Notes: generated from the sequence alone by a model not told the origin. DNA of 64,000 nucleotides from Opitutales bacterium UBA2995 (GCA_002346535.1 DDZZ01000067.1:34623-98622); one strand, 5' to 3'; positions 56,251-64,000 are shown, counted from the first letter of the stretch. Numbers and translations are program-made.

Positions 56251-57060
56251 ATGGATCAGCCTTACGCATTTCCACTGGAGTATCAAACAGTCCTGCCGCC
56301 TGATTACCGGTCGGATCAGGAAACCCTTCAGAATTTCGGCCTGCTCCAGGAATTAAGTTTTTCCGGAGTGGAGCTAAATATTATTGAGCCGGATAGTATC
56401 GACATTGAAGACCTGAAAGATTTTTTGTCCGGTTTTGGAATGGTCCTAAGACAGTTTGCCTCAGGCTTGACAGCCAAGGCCTTTAACATCTCGCTCTCCT
56501 CACTAAATGACGATCACCGAAAGGCATCCGTAAATCAATGTAGGTCTTATATTGATTTTGCAGCTGCCTTCGATGCCGGGGTCATTTTAGGATTTGCTAA
56601 AGGTGGTGTCAGCTCCGATCCGGATGCCGCGCGTACCGCCTACATGGAATCCCTTAAAGAACTCGTAGGGCATGCCGAACAATCATCGACTCCTCTCCTG
56701 ACAGAAGCCACTAACCGTTATGAAACCAGTGTGGCCAATACTCTAGATGACACTTTTGATTTGGTTAAAGACTTTGACAGCAAATGCGCCAGGATCCTGC
56801 CCGACACCTTTCACATGAACATTGAGGAGAAGGATACGCTCGGAATTTTAAACTCCTATGCAGACCGATATCAGCTTTTCCACTTTTCAGATAACAACCG
56901 TTTTCTGCCCGGCCATGGCGCGATCGATTTTCAGCCAATAGTCGAATTTCTTAAGGAGGATCAGTACCAAGGATGGATTGGACTTGAGGGCAACATACAG
57001 AAAAACGTCCGCGATGACCTCCGGACTAGCATCAACTACCTGCGCCCATTTTTGGAATGA
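56251..57060 (+). CDS. Sugar phosphate isomerase/epimerase (TIM barrel)
   Basis: 269 residues. SGVELNIIEPDSID, LLTEATNRYETSVANT (metal Glu), ARILPDTFHMNIEE (Asp-His ligands), YQLFHFSDNNRFLPGHGAID and GWIGLEGNI (final Glu) follow the order of metal ligands in xylose-isomerase-like epimerases such as the tagatose/psicose 3-epimerase group. It ends the run of haloalkane dehalogenase, rpiB and this gene. The broken deiodinase-like gene starts 84 bp later. Confidence 0.87.
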   Translation: MDQPYAFPLEYQTVLPPDYRSDQETLQNFGLLQELSFSGVELNIIEPDSIDIEDLKDFLSGFGMVLRQFASGLTAKAFNISLSSLNDDHRKASVNQCRSYIDFAAAFDAGVILGFAKGGVSSDPDAARTAYMESLKELVGHAEQSSTPLLTEATNRYETSVANTLDDTFDLVKDFDSKCARILPDTFHMNIEEKDTLGILNSYADRYQLFHFSDNNRFLPGHGAIDFQPIVEFLKEDQYQGWIGLEGNIQKNVRDDLRTSINYLRPFLE

Positions 57061-57144
57061 CTTGAAGAATGCTCACCTAATCGACGTAGATTCAATCTCC
57101 AGTTTGTTACATTTTCGAGGTCGCTCAAAACACATCTAATTTAA

Positions 57145-57669
57145 ATGAAAGCCCCTATTTATTAGCGGCATCGTTGTCCTCATTCTCGAGGGAATAACTG
57201 TTGCTCTCTTTCAATCAAAGCCCATGGCCCAGAAGGGGAAAATTGCCTTCTACAAACAACAACGGGTCGGTGATTTACGAGAGGACGACGAAGCTCCGGA
57301 TTTCACATTGGTAGCAGCCGACGGAAACACAATCGTCCAGCTCTCTTCTTTTGAAGGAGATGGAAAGCCGTCCTGATCTTCGGCAGCTATACATGACCAC
57401 CTTTCCGCGAAGCGTGCGCTTCGCTAAAACAGCTAAACCAGGACTTCAAGGATAGGGCTGAATTCCTGATCGTCTACATTAAGGAAGCCCACCCTGGAGA
57501 TGAGAGGCAGGTAAGTTTAAATCAAAGTAAGGATGTGCTCTTCAAGCAACCAACGACCTACGAGGAGCGGCTTTCTATAGTCCTCCGAAGCCATGGCGAA
57601 GGACGGAACGCCACGAATTATCCATCCACGAGACTTCGCAGGGCGCGTAGCTGCGAAGTCTCGGCGTAG
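57145..57669 (+). pseudogene. Iodothyronine-deiodinase-like selenoprotein, decayed
   Basis: Three joined pieces. After the ATG at 57145 and a shift of one base comes a membrane segment (FISGIVVLILEGITVALF) and a thioredoxin-like entry (DDEAPDFTLVAADGNTIVQL). A missing base near 57370 shifts frame. Then IFGSYT, an in-frame TGA (57394-57396), PPFREACASL and FLIVYIKEAHPGDE follow, matching the deiodinase active site (FGSxTUPPF) and its downstream EEAHP block. After EERL near 57580 the sequence turns into a palindromic repeat and stops at 57669; the last ~70 residues are lost. Bacterial members of the family are redox selenoproteins of unknown substrate. It lies 130 bp upstream of tRNA-Sec. Confidence 0.82.
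57394..57424 (+). promoter_or_regulatory. Selenocysteine UGA with SECIS hairpin (deiodinase-like remnant)
   Basis: UGA at 57394-57396 is followed after 10 nt by the perfect 7-bp stem GCGAAGC / GCTTCGC (57407-57413 and 57418-57424) with loop GTGC. The GU in the loop lies 18-19 nt after the UGA, in the range used by bacterial SelB. It survives although the gene around it is broken. Confidence 0.72.
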
Positions 57670-57680
57670 TTGGAAAGCAG
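57580..57680. repeat. Palindromic repeat element truncating the deiodinase-like gene
   Basis: GAGACTTCGCAG and CTGCGAAGTCTC (about 57629-57640 and 57650-57661) form a perfect 12-bp inverted repeat around a 9-nt loop. It is preceded by GAAGCC..GGCGAAGG-type short inverted sequence at 57577-57605. Coding similarity to deiodinases ends exactly where it begins. No second copy is visible in the window, so calling it a dispersed REP/MITE-like element is inference. Confidence 0.6.
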
Positions 57681-57797
57681 CTCCTAAATTCATTAATTCT
57701 GTACTTTAAGTCGTGTCAGAAACCGACGAATTGTATTATGTTGCCAATTCAATGGATTGACCCGGCTGTATGGACAGGGTTGTATTTCCACTATCAA

Positions 57798-57891
57798 GGA
57801 GAGAAAAAGGTGCCTGGTGGTCCTCTCGGTCTTCAAAACCGTTGTCAGTCTGTTGATCAGGCGGAGGTAGGTTCGATTCCTACTCTCTCCG
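57798..57891 (+). tRNA. selC: tRNA-Sec (anticodon UCA)
   Basis: 94 nt. Acceptor GGAGAGA pairs with TCTCTCC at 57884-57890, discriminator G, CCA not encoded. Anticodon arm CGGT-CTTCAAA-ACCG has anticodon TCA flanked as in other tRNA-Sec. The long variable arm and the T arm GTAGG-TTCGATT-CCTAC complete the fold. I count 7+5 pairs in the acceptor/T stack rather than the usual 8+5 of bacteria. It is directly upstream of selD. Confidence 0.93.
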
Positions 57892-57936
57892 CTAATATTG
57901 GTCTCAAATCAGGAATTTGATCACAAAAACATCTAT

Positions 57937-59001
57937 ATGACTCAGCCACTGGATACAAGCACCTCAACTACTCATCCACCCCTGACCCAATTCAGCCACG
58001 GTGCCGGTTGCGGGTGCAAAATAGCACCGTCCATTTTGCAAAATATATTGGAAGCTTCCGGAAGTTCGGTGGCGCCGGATGCTGCTTTGCTGGTTGGCAA
58101 CAACACCTGCGATGATGCCGCTGTTTACCAAATCAACGAAACAGAAGCCGTCATCAGCACCACGGATTTCTTTATGCCTATAGTGGACGATCCGTTTGAC
58201 TTTGGAAGAATCGCTTCGGTCAACGCAATCAGTGACGTCTATGCCATGGGAGGGAGTCCGCTGATGGCTATTGCCATTCTCGGTTGGCCGATTGAGGAAT
58301 TGAGCCCGGAGGCAGCCGGTAGCGTACTGGATGGAAGTCGTAGCGTCTGCCGAGAAGCCGGCATCTCCCTGGCCGGAGGCCATAGCATTGATTCACCCGA
58401 ACCTATATTCGGATTGGCGGTTACCGGATGTATCGATGTGGATAAACTCAAACAAAACGATACGGCTGAAGTTGGGTGTAAACTATATCTAACTAAGTCA
58501 TTGGGCGTGGGTCTCATAACAACGGCACATAAGCGCGGCCTGGCAAGCGAAGAAGACCTGAACGCAGCGAAGCAAAGTATGCTGACCTTGAATCGCATAG
58601 GAGAGAGCCTTGCCCAAATCGAAAGCGTTAAAGCGATGACCGATGTCACCGGCTTTGGACTGCTTGGACATCTGGCTGAAATGTGCCTAGGCAGCTCTAT
58701 TAGTGCCGTTATTCACAAGGAAAGCCTTCCGGTCCTCCCTGGCGTAAAAGATTATGTTGCGCAGGATTGTATCCCCGGCGGGACAAATCGTAACTGGTCG
58801 AGTTACGGGCATCATATCAGTGATTTGGCAGAAACCGACATTGCGTTGCTGGCCGATCCTCAAACAAGCGGAGGCCTATTGGTCGCAGTAAGCGAGGAGG
58901 GACAAAATGCATTTATACAAGTAGCGAACAGACACGGCTTAAACCTTTCTCCGATTGGCGAACTTATCGCTCAAGAGGAAAGATTAATCCAGGTGATCTA
59001 G
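57937..59001 (+). CDS. selD: Selenide, water dikinase SelD
   Basis: 354 residues from the ATG at 57937; an in-frame TTG 39 bp upstream would begin next to the tRNA. FSHGAGCGCKIAP holds the active-site Cys25 and Lys28 (the Cys version, not Sec). NTCDDAAVYQ, TTDFFMPIVDDPFDFGRIA and DVTGFGLLGHLAEM are the ATP/Mg sites. It makes selenophosphate from selenide and ATP for SelA. Sits between selC and selA, 22 bp before selA. Confidence 0.97.
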   Translation: MTQPLDTSTSTTHPPLTQFSHGAGCGCKIAPSILQNILEASGSSVAPDAALLVGNNTCDDAAVYQINETEAVISTTDFFMPIVDDPFDFGRIASVNAISDVYAMGGSPLMAIAILGWPIEELSPEAAGSVLDGSRSVCREAGISLAGGHSIDSPEPIFGLAVTGCIDVDKLKQNDTAEVGCKLYLTKSLGVGLITTAHKRGLASEEDLNAAKQSMLTLNRIGESLAQIESVKAMTDVTGFGLLGHLAEMCLGSSISAVIHKESLPVLPGVKDYVAQDCIPGGTNRNWSSYGHHISDLAETDIALLADPQTSGGLLVAVSEEGQNAFIQVANRHGLNLSPIGELIAQEERLIQVI

Positions 59002-59023
59002 GCCGGATCCCAGGATTTTCCTC

Positions 59024-60391
59024 ATGAAACAAAAAGTTCATCCGAATCGCGCTATCCCCTCGGTGGGCCGTATCCTTCGAGAGACAGTAGATCATTCATT
59101 ACCACGGCCGATGGTCCTGAAAGTGATTCGGAAAACCTTGGAAGCCATTAGGAACGATTCCGATGCGCTGAACGCAGAGACAATTCTTGAGCAAGTGAAC
59201 ACGGAATTAAAAGCACTGGCAGACTCTCGAATTCAACCCGTCATCAATGCAACAGGCGTACTGATCCACACAAACATGGGACGGATCCCATTGGCCAATG
59301 AGGTACTCCAGGCAACCCATAAAATTGCAATTCAGTATTCAACTCTTGAGTACAATCTACGCAAAGGACAACGCGGCAAACGCGGAAGTTATATTGAAAG
59401 CTGCTTGGCAGGGCTTTGTGGCGCGGAGGCTACCGCAGTAGTCAACAACTGCGCAGCCGCACTGGTTTTGGTTTTGAAGGCGCTAACCGACGACACTAAA
59501 GACGAAGTATTGATATCCAGAGGGGAGCTCATCCAAATCGGCGGAGGGTTTCGTATCCCAGACATGCTGGTAGCAGCGGGCGCCCGGCTTCGGGAAGTTG
59601 GAACGACCAACCATACGAATCTGGATGATTACCAACGGGCAATTTCCGGACGGACGGCTCTGATTCTTCGCGTGCATCGAAGCAATTTTGTGATGTCCGG
59701 TTTTGTTGAATCTCCCTCCAGAACTGAACTTTCAAAACTAGCCAATGAAGCTGGAATTCCGCTGTTCGAAGACCTCGGGAGTGGTGCATTAATAGAAACA
59801 TCCAGGTGGTCAAGCCTTCCGAATGCAAGCAAACCTCAGGACGCCCTGCAAGAAGGTGTCGATATAGTGTGCTTCAGTGGTGACAAATTGATGGGCGGAC
59901 CGCAGGCCGGTTTGATTGTAGGACGCGAAAGCCTGATAAAAAAAGCGAGGCAGCATCCATTTTATCGGGCGGTACGCTGTGACAAAATGGTTCTGGCAGC
60001 ACTTCAAATAGTGGTGGAAACGTACCTGGGAGAGGACGATTCCCTAAAGACAATCCCGCTTTACAAAATGCTCGAGCAATCAACAGAAAGATTACAGAAA
60101 CGGGCCGAAAAAATCGTTGAAGCCTGGGGGGGAAGGAGGGGTAAGTTGTCCATCCAACCACACAATGGCAAAATCGGTGGCGGCGCCCTACCGGAAGCAC
60201 AAGTTCCTTCGATTGCCTTAAAATTGAACATTCCCGGCTTGAGTCCCGACGCCCTTGCAGATAAGTGCCGAGCCGTCTCCCCACCAGTGATCGGGGTCGT
60301 TGAAAAGGATGCTTTGGTGTTGGATCTGAGGACAGTCTTTCCCGAGCAGGATGAAGATCTTTTAAGCAGCTTACTTGCGGTTTCCAACTAA
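59024..60391 (+). CDS. selA: L-seryl-tRNA(Sec) selenium transferase SelA
   Basis: 455 residues, the normal length. RAIPSVGRIL near the N-terminus belongs to the tRNA-binding domain. INATGVLIHTNMGR is the conserved substrate site, and CFSGDKLMGGPQAGLIVG carries the PLP Lys (residue ~288). It converts seryl-tRNA(Sec) to selenocysteinyl-tRNA using selenophosphate, forming a decamer in the cytosol. selB follows after 9 bp. Confidence 0.97.
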   Translation: MKQKVHPNRAIPSVGRILRETVDHSLPRPMVLKVIRKTLEAIRNDSDALNAETILEQVNTELKALADSRIQPVINATGVLIHTNMGRIPLANEVLQATHKIAIQYSTLEYNLRKGQRGKRGSYIESCLAGLCGAEATAVVNNCAAALVLVLKALTDDTKDEVLISRGELIQIGGGFRIPDMLVAAGARLREVGTTNHTNLDDYQRAISGRTALILRVHRSNFVMSGFVESPSRTELSKLANEAGIPLFEDLGSGALIETSRWSSLPNASKPQDALQEGVDIVCFSGDKLMGGPQAGLIVGRESLIKKARQHPFYRAVRCDKMVLAALQIVVETYLGEDDSLKTIPLYKMLEQSTERLQKRAEKIVEAWGGRRGKLSIQPHNGKIGGGALPEAQVPSIALKLNIPGLSPDALADKCRAVSPPVIGVVEKDALVLDLRTVFPEQDEDLLSSLLAVSN

Positions 60392-60400
60392 GGAGGCGCC

Positions 60401-62332
60401 ATGCCGTTACAATCTTGCATCCTCATGCTAGCCGGACATGCCGATCACGGCAAAACAGCATTAGTCAAAGCCTTAACCGGGAATGGTCTCGATCGCCTAC
60501 CCGAGGAAAAAAAACGGGGGCTCACGATTGATCTGGGCTTCACTGCATTGGAGCTTTCGGAGGGCCGTTATCGATTGGCAATTATTGACGTACCAGGCCA
60601 TGCGGATTTTGTGAAAAACATGCTAGCCGGAACGGGGGGCGTTGATGTTGGGCTCCTGGTGGTTGCGGCAGATGACGGCTGGATGCCCCAGACCGAAGAA
60701 CATTTTCAGATCTTATCCTACCTCAAAGTGAAGCGTTTGGTAGTGGCAGTAAACAAAGCAGACCTCGATCCGGACATTACAGATTTGGTAGTAAAGCAAG
60801 TAAGAAAACAATTAGAGTATACCGCCTACGCCCAAGCTCCAATTATCCCAACCTCCACCCTGAGCCAGACTGGGCTCGAACAATTGCGGAAGGCATTGGA
60901 AGAAATGGCTGCATCATTGCCTGAAACGGTCGATTTTGGACGGGCACGATTTTTTATAGACCGCGTATTTACGGTTGTTGGCCAGGGAAGCGTAGTGACC
61001 GGTACACTACAGGGCGGATTTTTGGCTCAGGGCCAATCTCTGACATGGTTTCCGTTTGAAGAAACCTTACGTGTCCGTTCATTGCAAAGTCATGGCCAGG
61101 AAATACCTGAAGCAGGTCCGGGAACGCGTCTGGCAATCAATTTGTCGACTGTAGATGGTAATAAACATTCGCTGGACAGATTGGAGCGCGGCCAATTGCT
61201 GTGCGATGAACACTCGTATGAAGCTATCCGGATCATCGACACGGTGCTCACACGTTCCGGCCGAAGAGATCATATCCTAAAAAAAGGCCTTCGTCCTCTC
61301 AAGCATGATGCGCGCGTCCGTTTGCATTTCGGGAGCAGTAATGTTGCTGCACAATTGATTCTGTTGAACACTGCGGAATTGCTCCCAGGCGAACAAGCAT
61401 TGGCTCGTCTGAAACTTGAAAAACCGTCGGTATTCATTATGGGAGATCGATTCATCATCCGTGACTGGTCGGAACAGACGACTTTGTGCGGAGGTGTAGT
61501 CTTAGATCCGCTTCCATCTCCGAATTCGGCTCCTAGGCGCGGGCCACAAAACGTCTATCTGCAAACGATGGTTACCGGTCCACACACACCGGAACAGTTT
61601 CTTAAAAATCTGGTTAAGCGGGATTCATTTCTTCATAGACATGAAATTGAATGGCGCTTTCCCGTTTCTGAGGAAGCCTTTGGCACACTTTGCATTAAGC
61701 AAGAAAAGGACGGAATTTTCCAAATGCGCGGCGATTGGCTTATCAAGAACAATTATTGGAAAGAAGGGCTACAAAAGATCAAAGAATTGATTCACTTACA
61801 TCACAAAAATCAACCTCAGGACGCCGGGCTTTTGATATCAACTATAAGGAAATGTTTCGATAACCATCCAGGAAAGATGCCTCTGCATCTTTTTTTGGAT
61901 ACACTTGCACAGAACGGCTATGTGGTCGAGGACACCCATATCAGAGAGATCAATCATCAGCCCCATTTGACCGAACAACTTAAAGCGGCGGAAGGCAGAC
62001 TTCTCAAAACATTTTCCGACGATGTAGAGAAACCATGTGAAATCGACCAGGATACAAGCGATCAAGTTCAAGTGCTGCGTTACCTTATGGAAAAACAAAG
62101 CGTTGTTCCAATCGGCACCAACGGCTTTCTCCTGAAAAAGGCATACAATGAGAAATTAAATCGGGTAGTTGATCACTTAAATAAAAACAGAGAGGCACGG
62201 GTGAGTGAGTTAAAAGAAGCCGCTAAGTTATCCCGTAAATACCTGGTTCCTTTTCTGGAGTCCCTGGATAAACAAGGGATAACCATTCGCAATGGGGATT
62301 TTCGAAGCCTCGGACGAGCTATTAAAAAATAA
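60401..62332 (+). CDS. selB: Selenocysteine-specific elongation factor SelB
   Basis: 643 residues; AAGGAGGCGCC just before the ATG is a strong ribosome site. G1 AGHADHGKTALVKALTG, G3 DVPGHADFVKNM and G4 VNKAD define the EF-Tu-like GTPase (~1-175), followed by beta barrels and C-terminal winged helices (~430-643) that bind the SECIS hairpin; AREARVSELKEAAKLSRKYL-like sequence marks the last of them. It delivers Sec-tRNA to recoded UGA codons. Complete, so UGA recoding is possible here. Confidence 0.97.
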   Translation: MPLQSCILMLAGHADHGKTALVKALTGNGLDRLPEEKKRGLTIDLGFTALELSEGRYRLAIIDVPGHADFVKNMLAGTGGVDVGLLVVAADDGWMPQTEEHFQILSYLKVKRLVVAVNKADLDPDITDLVVKQVRKQLEYTAYAQAPIIPTSTLSQTGLEQLRKALEEMAASLPETVDFGRARFFIDRVFTVVGQGSVVTGTLQGGFLAQGQSLTWFPFEETLRVRSLQSHGQEIPEAGPGTRLAINLSTVDGNKHSLDRLERGQLLCDEHSYEAIRIIDTVLTRSGRRDHILKKGLRPLKHDARVRLHFGSSNVAAQLILLNTAELLPGEQALARLKLEKPSVFIMGDRFIIRDWSEQTTLCGGVVLDPLPSPNSAPRRGPQNVYLQTMVTGPHTPEQFLKNLVKRDSFLHRHEIEWRFPVSEEAFGTLCIKQEKDGIFQMRGDWLIKNNYWKEGLQKIKELIHLHHKNQPQDAGLLISTIRKCFDNHPGKMPLHLFLDTLAQNGYVVEDTHIREINHQPHLTEQLKAAEGRLLKTFSDDVEKPCEIDQDTSDQVQVLRYLMEKQSVVPIGTNGFLLKKAYNEKLNRVVDHLNKNREARVSELKEAAKLSRKYLVPFLESLDKQGITIRNGDFRSLGRAIKK

Positions 62333-62523
62333 AACAGCCTCCGATAGCACCGATTTACACTGATACGAACATTGTAATTCAATTTAAATTCTCAGTGTTT
62401 ACCAATATGCCTACATTATTCCTGTCGACGCATAGCCGCGATCATTGCCGCGAAGCGGTTCAAGCGCAACGTTGTTTCAAATTTTAACAACGTTCCTGCA
62501 ATCAGGATATCCTTGATCGACAG

Positions 62524-63627
62524 CTAATCCGATTCGAGCTGCATAACGCGATGAATATGGACAAGGCCAGGAATGATTGCCACCAGCCAAGCAGCGAATG
62601 CTAAACCAACATATTTCACTGGAAATAATACAAGTGCCAAAATCCAAAGCATTATAAATACGTCCACACGAATCCACCGTTGCTTCGGAGTATGGCTCGG
62701 GTTATCTCCTTCCCTCGCTAGGGGAGACATTTTTGGCCACAAAAACCATCCCTGCGCAAGCGCTAGGAGCATGAAGACAAACCAGGAACGGCTTTTAGCT
62801 GTCAGCACTGGATTCTCATCTAATCGCGGTTCTTCTCCGCTTTCCATGGCGGACTCAATGGCGTTCCAAACATACTTCGATTCGGGGCGGGTTCCGGCGC
62901 CAGCCTGGTTCTTTTTGCTAGGAATCATGCGCCAACGGTAAAGCACCCTACCCTCCGCATTTACCGCGAGGACAGCAGGTTGATAATAACCTTTTGGATG
63001 CGATGTCCAGGGGCGTTCTGTTAGGTGGCCGGTGTTTTCATTGAAATAAACATCGATGTATCCGCGGTCACGAAGCGTGGCGAGAATTTCATGATGCGGG
63101 TCGCCAACGATAGGATAGCTAAGTTCCCACTCCCCTTCGGCCTCCGTGGCCAGGGTTTGTGGCTCGCTGGTGATGCCATAGAGTTCACCTCCGGCATCGC
63201 GGATTTCGTCGAGCACCCCAGTCTCAACGTAACCTCGTAACTCGAGGCGGCAAGGCGGTCACCAAAGACCCCGGTAGAAGAGCATGATAACAAACCGTTT
63301 GTCCTTCAACTGATCGTCAAGCCAGATTGGCCGTAAACCCTCTGGTGGATCGAGCAAGGGCGGAATGCCCTCTTTTATCGGCTCTAAAAAACTGAAAGAA
63401 AAGTTATCACCCTCCGGTGTCACTCGCACTTGTTCTCGTGCACAGATTTCCCCGGAACAAAGGACAATTCCGATCTCGTAAGCCTGCCCGGGCTTCGCTT
63501 CCAAAGCTGCATCAGCTTCCACCAGGCCAGTCAGCCTGTAGTTCTCTTTGCGCTCCTGATTGATCCAGGCAAGTGCCGCCTGGGAAGGCCGAATCAGTTC
63601 CAACGGTATGTCTTTTTTTAAGATCAA
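62524..63627 (-). CDS. Selenoprotein: thioredoxin/AhpC-like protein with U-x-x-C motif and C-terminal membrane segments
   Basis: Two apparent genes (63627-63259 and 63216-62524) are one frame of about 367 residues interrupted only by TGA at 63261-63259. It reads VIMLFYRGLW-U-PPCRLEL, with Sec123 and Cys126 making a redox U-x-x-C motif at the end of a thioredoxin-fold beta strand. ELYGITSEPQ and YPIVGDPHHEI then follow peroxiredoxin-like order. Residues ~1-110 form an additional domain. Residues ~285-355 contain two to three membrane segments (WFVFMLLALAQGWFLW, VKYVGLAFAAWLVAIIPGLV). No ATG was found; TTG at 63627 is the best start. It faces selB convergently. Likely a membrane-linked peroxidase or thiol oxidoreductase; substrate unknown. 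Confidence 0.85.
63233..63261 (-). promoter_or_regulatory. Selenocysteine UGA with SECIS hairpin (AhpC-like selenoprotein)
   Basis: Reading the minus strand, UGA (63261-63259) is followed by 11 nt, then CCTCG-AGTTA-CGAGG, a perfect 5-bp stem with a 5-nt loop at 63247-63233. The loop GU lies 18-19 nt after the UGA, the same distance as in the deiodinase-like remnant. Confidence 0.7.
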
Positions 63628-64000
63628 TTTGGATCTCTGAATAAACGAATGCAGCCACCCAATGCAAGGCAGATCATGGTGTCAACTCAAGCCCCTCCAT
63701 TTCTCTAGTTCCTCCACAAGGGAATAAAAAAGGCATCAAAATCCTGAAGGTCTATTTCAGCTGCCTTAGGGTTGATTTCTACAATCAATTTTAGTCCGGA
63801 TGGCCATGGAGTGGAATTTACAAATCAATGACTCAATGGAATCGTTCCAACTCAACACATCGATCATGGAAGCAACTTCACATTCTTCGAATCCTTTTCT
63901 CACGAACACGAGTGCTTTTCATGCATTCCATTTTCAGTTTACATTTTGTAAGATAATTTTGGGCAAACGAATTTCTCAGAAATTGGAATGTAATTTATTT
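63628..64000. other. Upstream region of the selenoprotein, little recognised
   Basis: The minus strand should carry the promoter of the selenoprotein gene. A short protein-like frame on the minus strand (about 63824-63705, GLKLIVEINPKAAEIDL) ends at a TAG and has no start; I do not recognise it with confidence and it may be the tail of another decayed gene. Confidence 0.3.

Noticed and set aside
62524..63216. Separate 230-residue gene starting with GTG at 63216
   Set aside because: The frame continues upstream through Y-V-E-T-G to the U-P-P-C motif and the first half, so the GTG is an internal Val.
1..64000. CRISPR arrays, rRNA genes, transposases or prophage genes
   Set aside because: None seen: no regularly spaced direct repeats, no rRNA-like stretches and no transposase or integrase motifs on either strand.

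Overview
The window is about 64 kb of a bacterial chromosome from a Gram-negative heterotroph. Its gene families are sulfatases with a formylglycine signature, DUF1080 proteins, many Gfo/Idh/MocA oxidoreductases, a DUF1501 and DUF1549/DUF1553 cytochrome-c pair, PIG-L deacetylases and a PQQ-like propeller. This mix suggests the Verrucomicrobiota or a relative in the PVC group, but no rRNA or universal marker gene is present, so the assignment is inference. The gene content fits an organism that lives on sulfated, aminosugar- and uronate-containing polysaccharides.

Layout. (1) 1-5.3 kb: a Gfo/Idh/MocA tail, a sulfatase and a tripartite tricarboxylate transporter (tctC-tctB-tctA), ending in a TonB-receptor remnant and a terminator. 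(2) 5.3-11.4 kb: an AraC regulator divergent from a NagB::PIG-L fusion, then a PIG-L deacetylase, an oxidoreductase remnant, a lipoprotein sulfatase and a DUF1080 remnant. (3) 11.4-18.3 kb: a co-directional cluster of sulfatase, oxidoreductase, MFS nucleoside/sugar-type symporter, PHP-like protein and oxidoreductase. (4) 18.3-26.7 kb: an aldolase, DUF1080 lipoprotein, sulfatase, M19 dipeptidase, D-threonine-aldolase-like enzyme, oxidoreductase and PIG-L deacetylase, with two decayed genes between them. (5) 26.7-30.4 kb: a tightly coupled minus-strand aminosugar operon (TIM-barrel isomerase, nagB, nagA, NRAMP-like transporter). (6) 30.4-47 kb: sulfatases whole and broken, a PhyH dioxygenase, the DUF1501/DUF1549 pair, a PLP dehydratase, DUF1080, a sulfatase-ThuA chimera and a PQQ propeller. 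(7) 47-57 kb: a uronate/sugar-acid block (FAA hydrolase, UxaC, SDR, dead KDG kinase, Ldh-family dehydrogenase, aldo/keto reductase, oxidoreductase), then a haloalkane-dehalogenase-like hydrolase, RpiB and a TIM-barrel isomerase. (8) 57-64 kb: the selenocysteine locus.

The main discovery is the selenocysteine locus. tRNA-Sec (UCA anticodon) is followed by selD, selA and selB on the plus strand. On the far side, facing selB, is a gene whose two apparent halves are one frame joined by an in-frame UGA in a thioredoxin-like U-P-P-C motif. Immediately upstream of the tRNA is the wreck of a second selenoprotein, an iodothyronine-deiodinase-like protein with the G-S-Y-T-U-P-P-F motif, two frameshifts and a 3' end replaced by a palindromic repeat. 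Both UGA codons are followed by a hairpin whose loop places GU exactly 18-19 nt downstream, as expected of bacterial SECIS elements.

A second theme is decay. At least a dozen genes are broken by nonsense codons, frameshifts, internal deletions or fusions while their neighbours are intact. Some intact-looking proteins have lost catalytic motifs: the PIG-L half of the NagB fusion, and the sulfatase formylglycine motifs CSVAR and CAPSH. This suggests relaxed selection on parts of the polysaccharide and uronate pathways, perhaps in a host-associated or niche-restricted lineage (inference). Sequencing or assembly error must be excluded for the single-base lesions.
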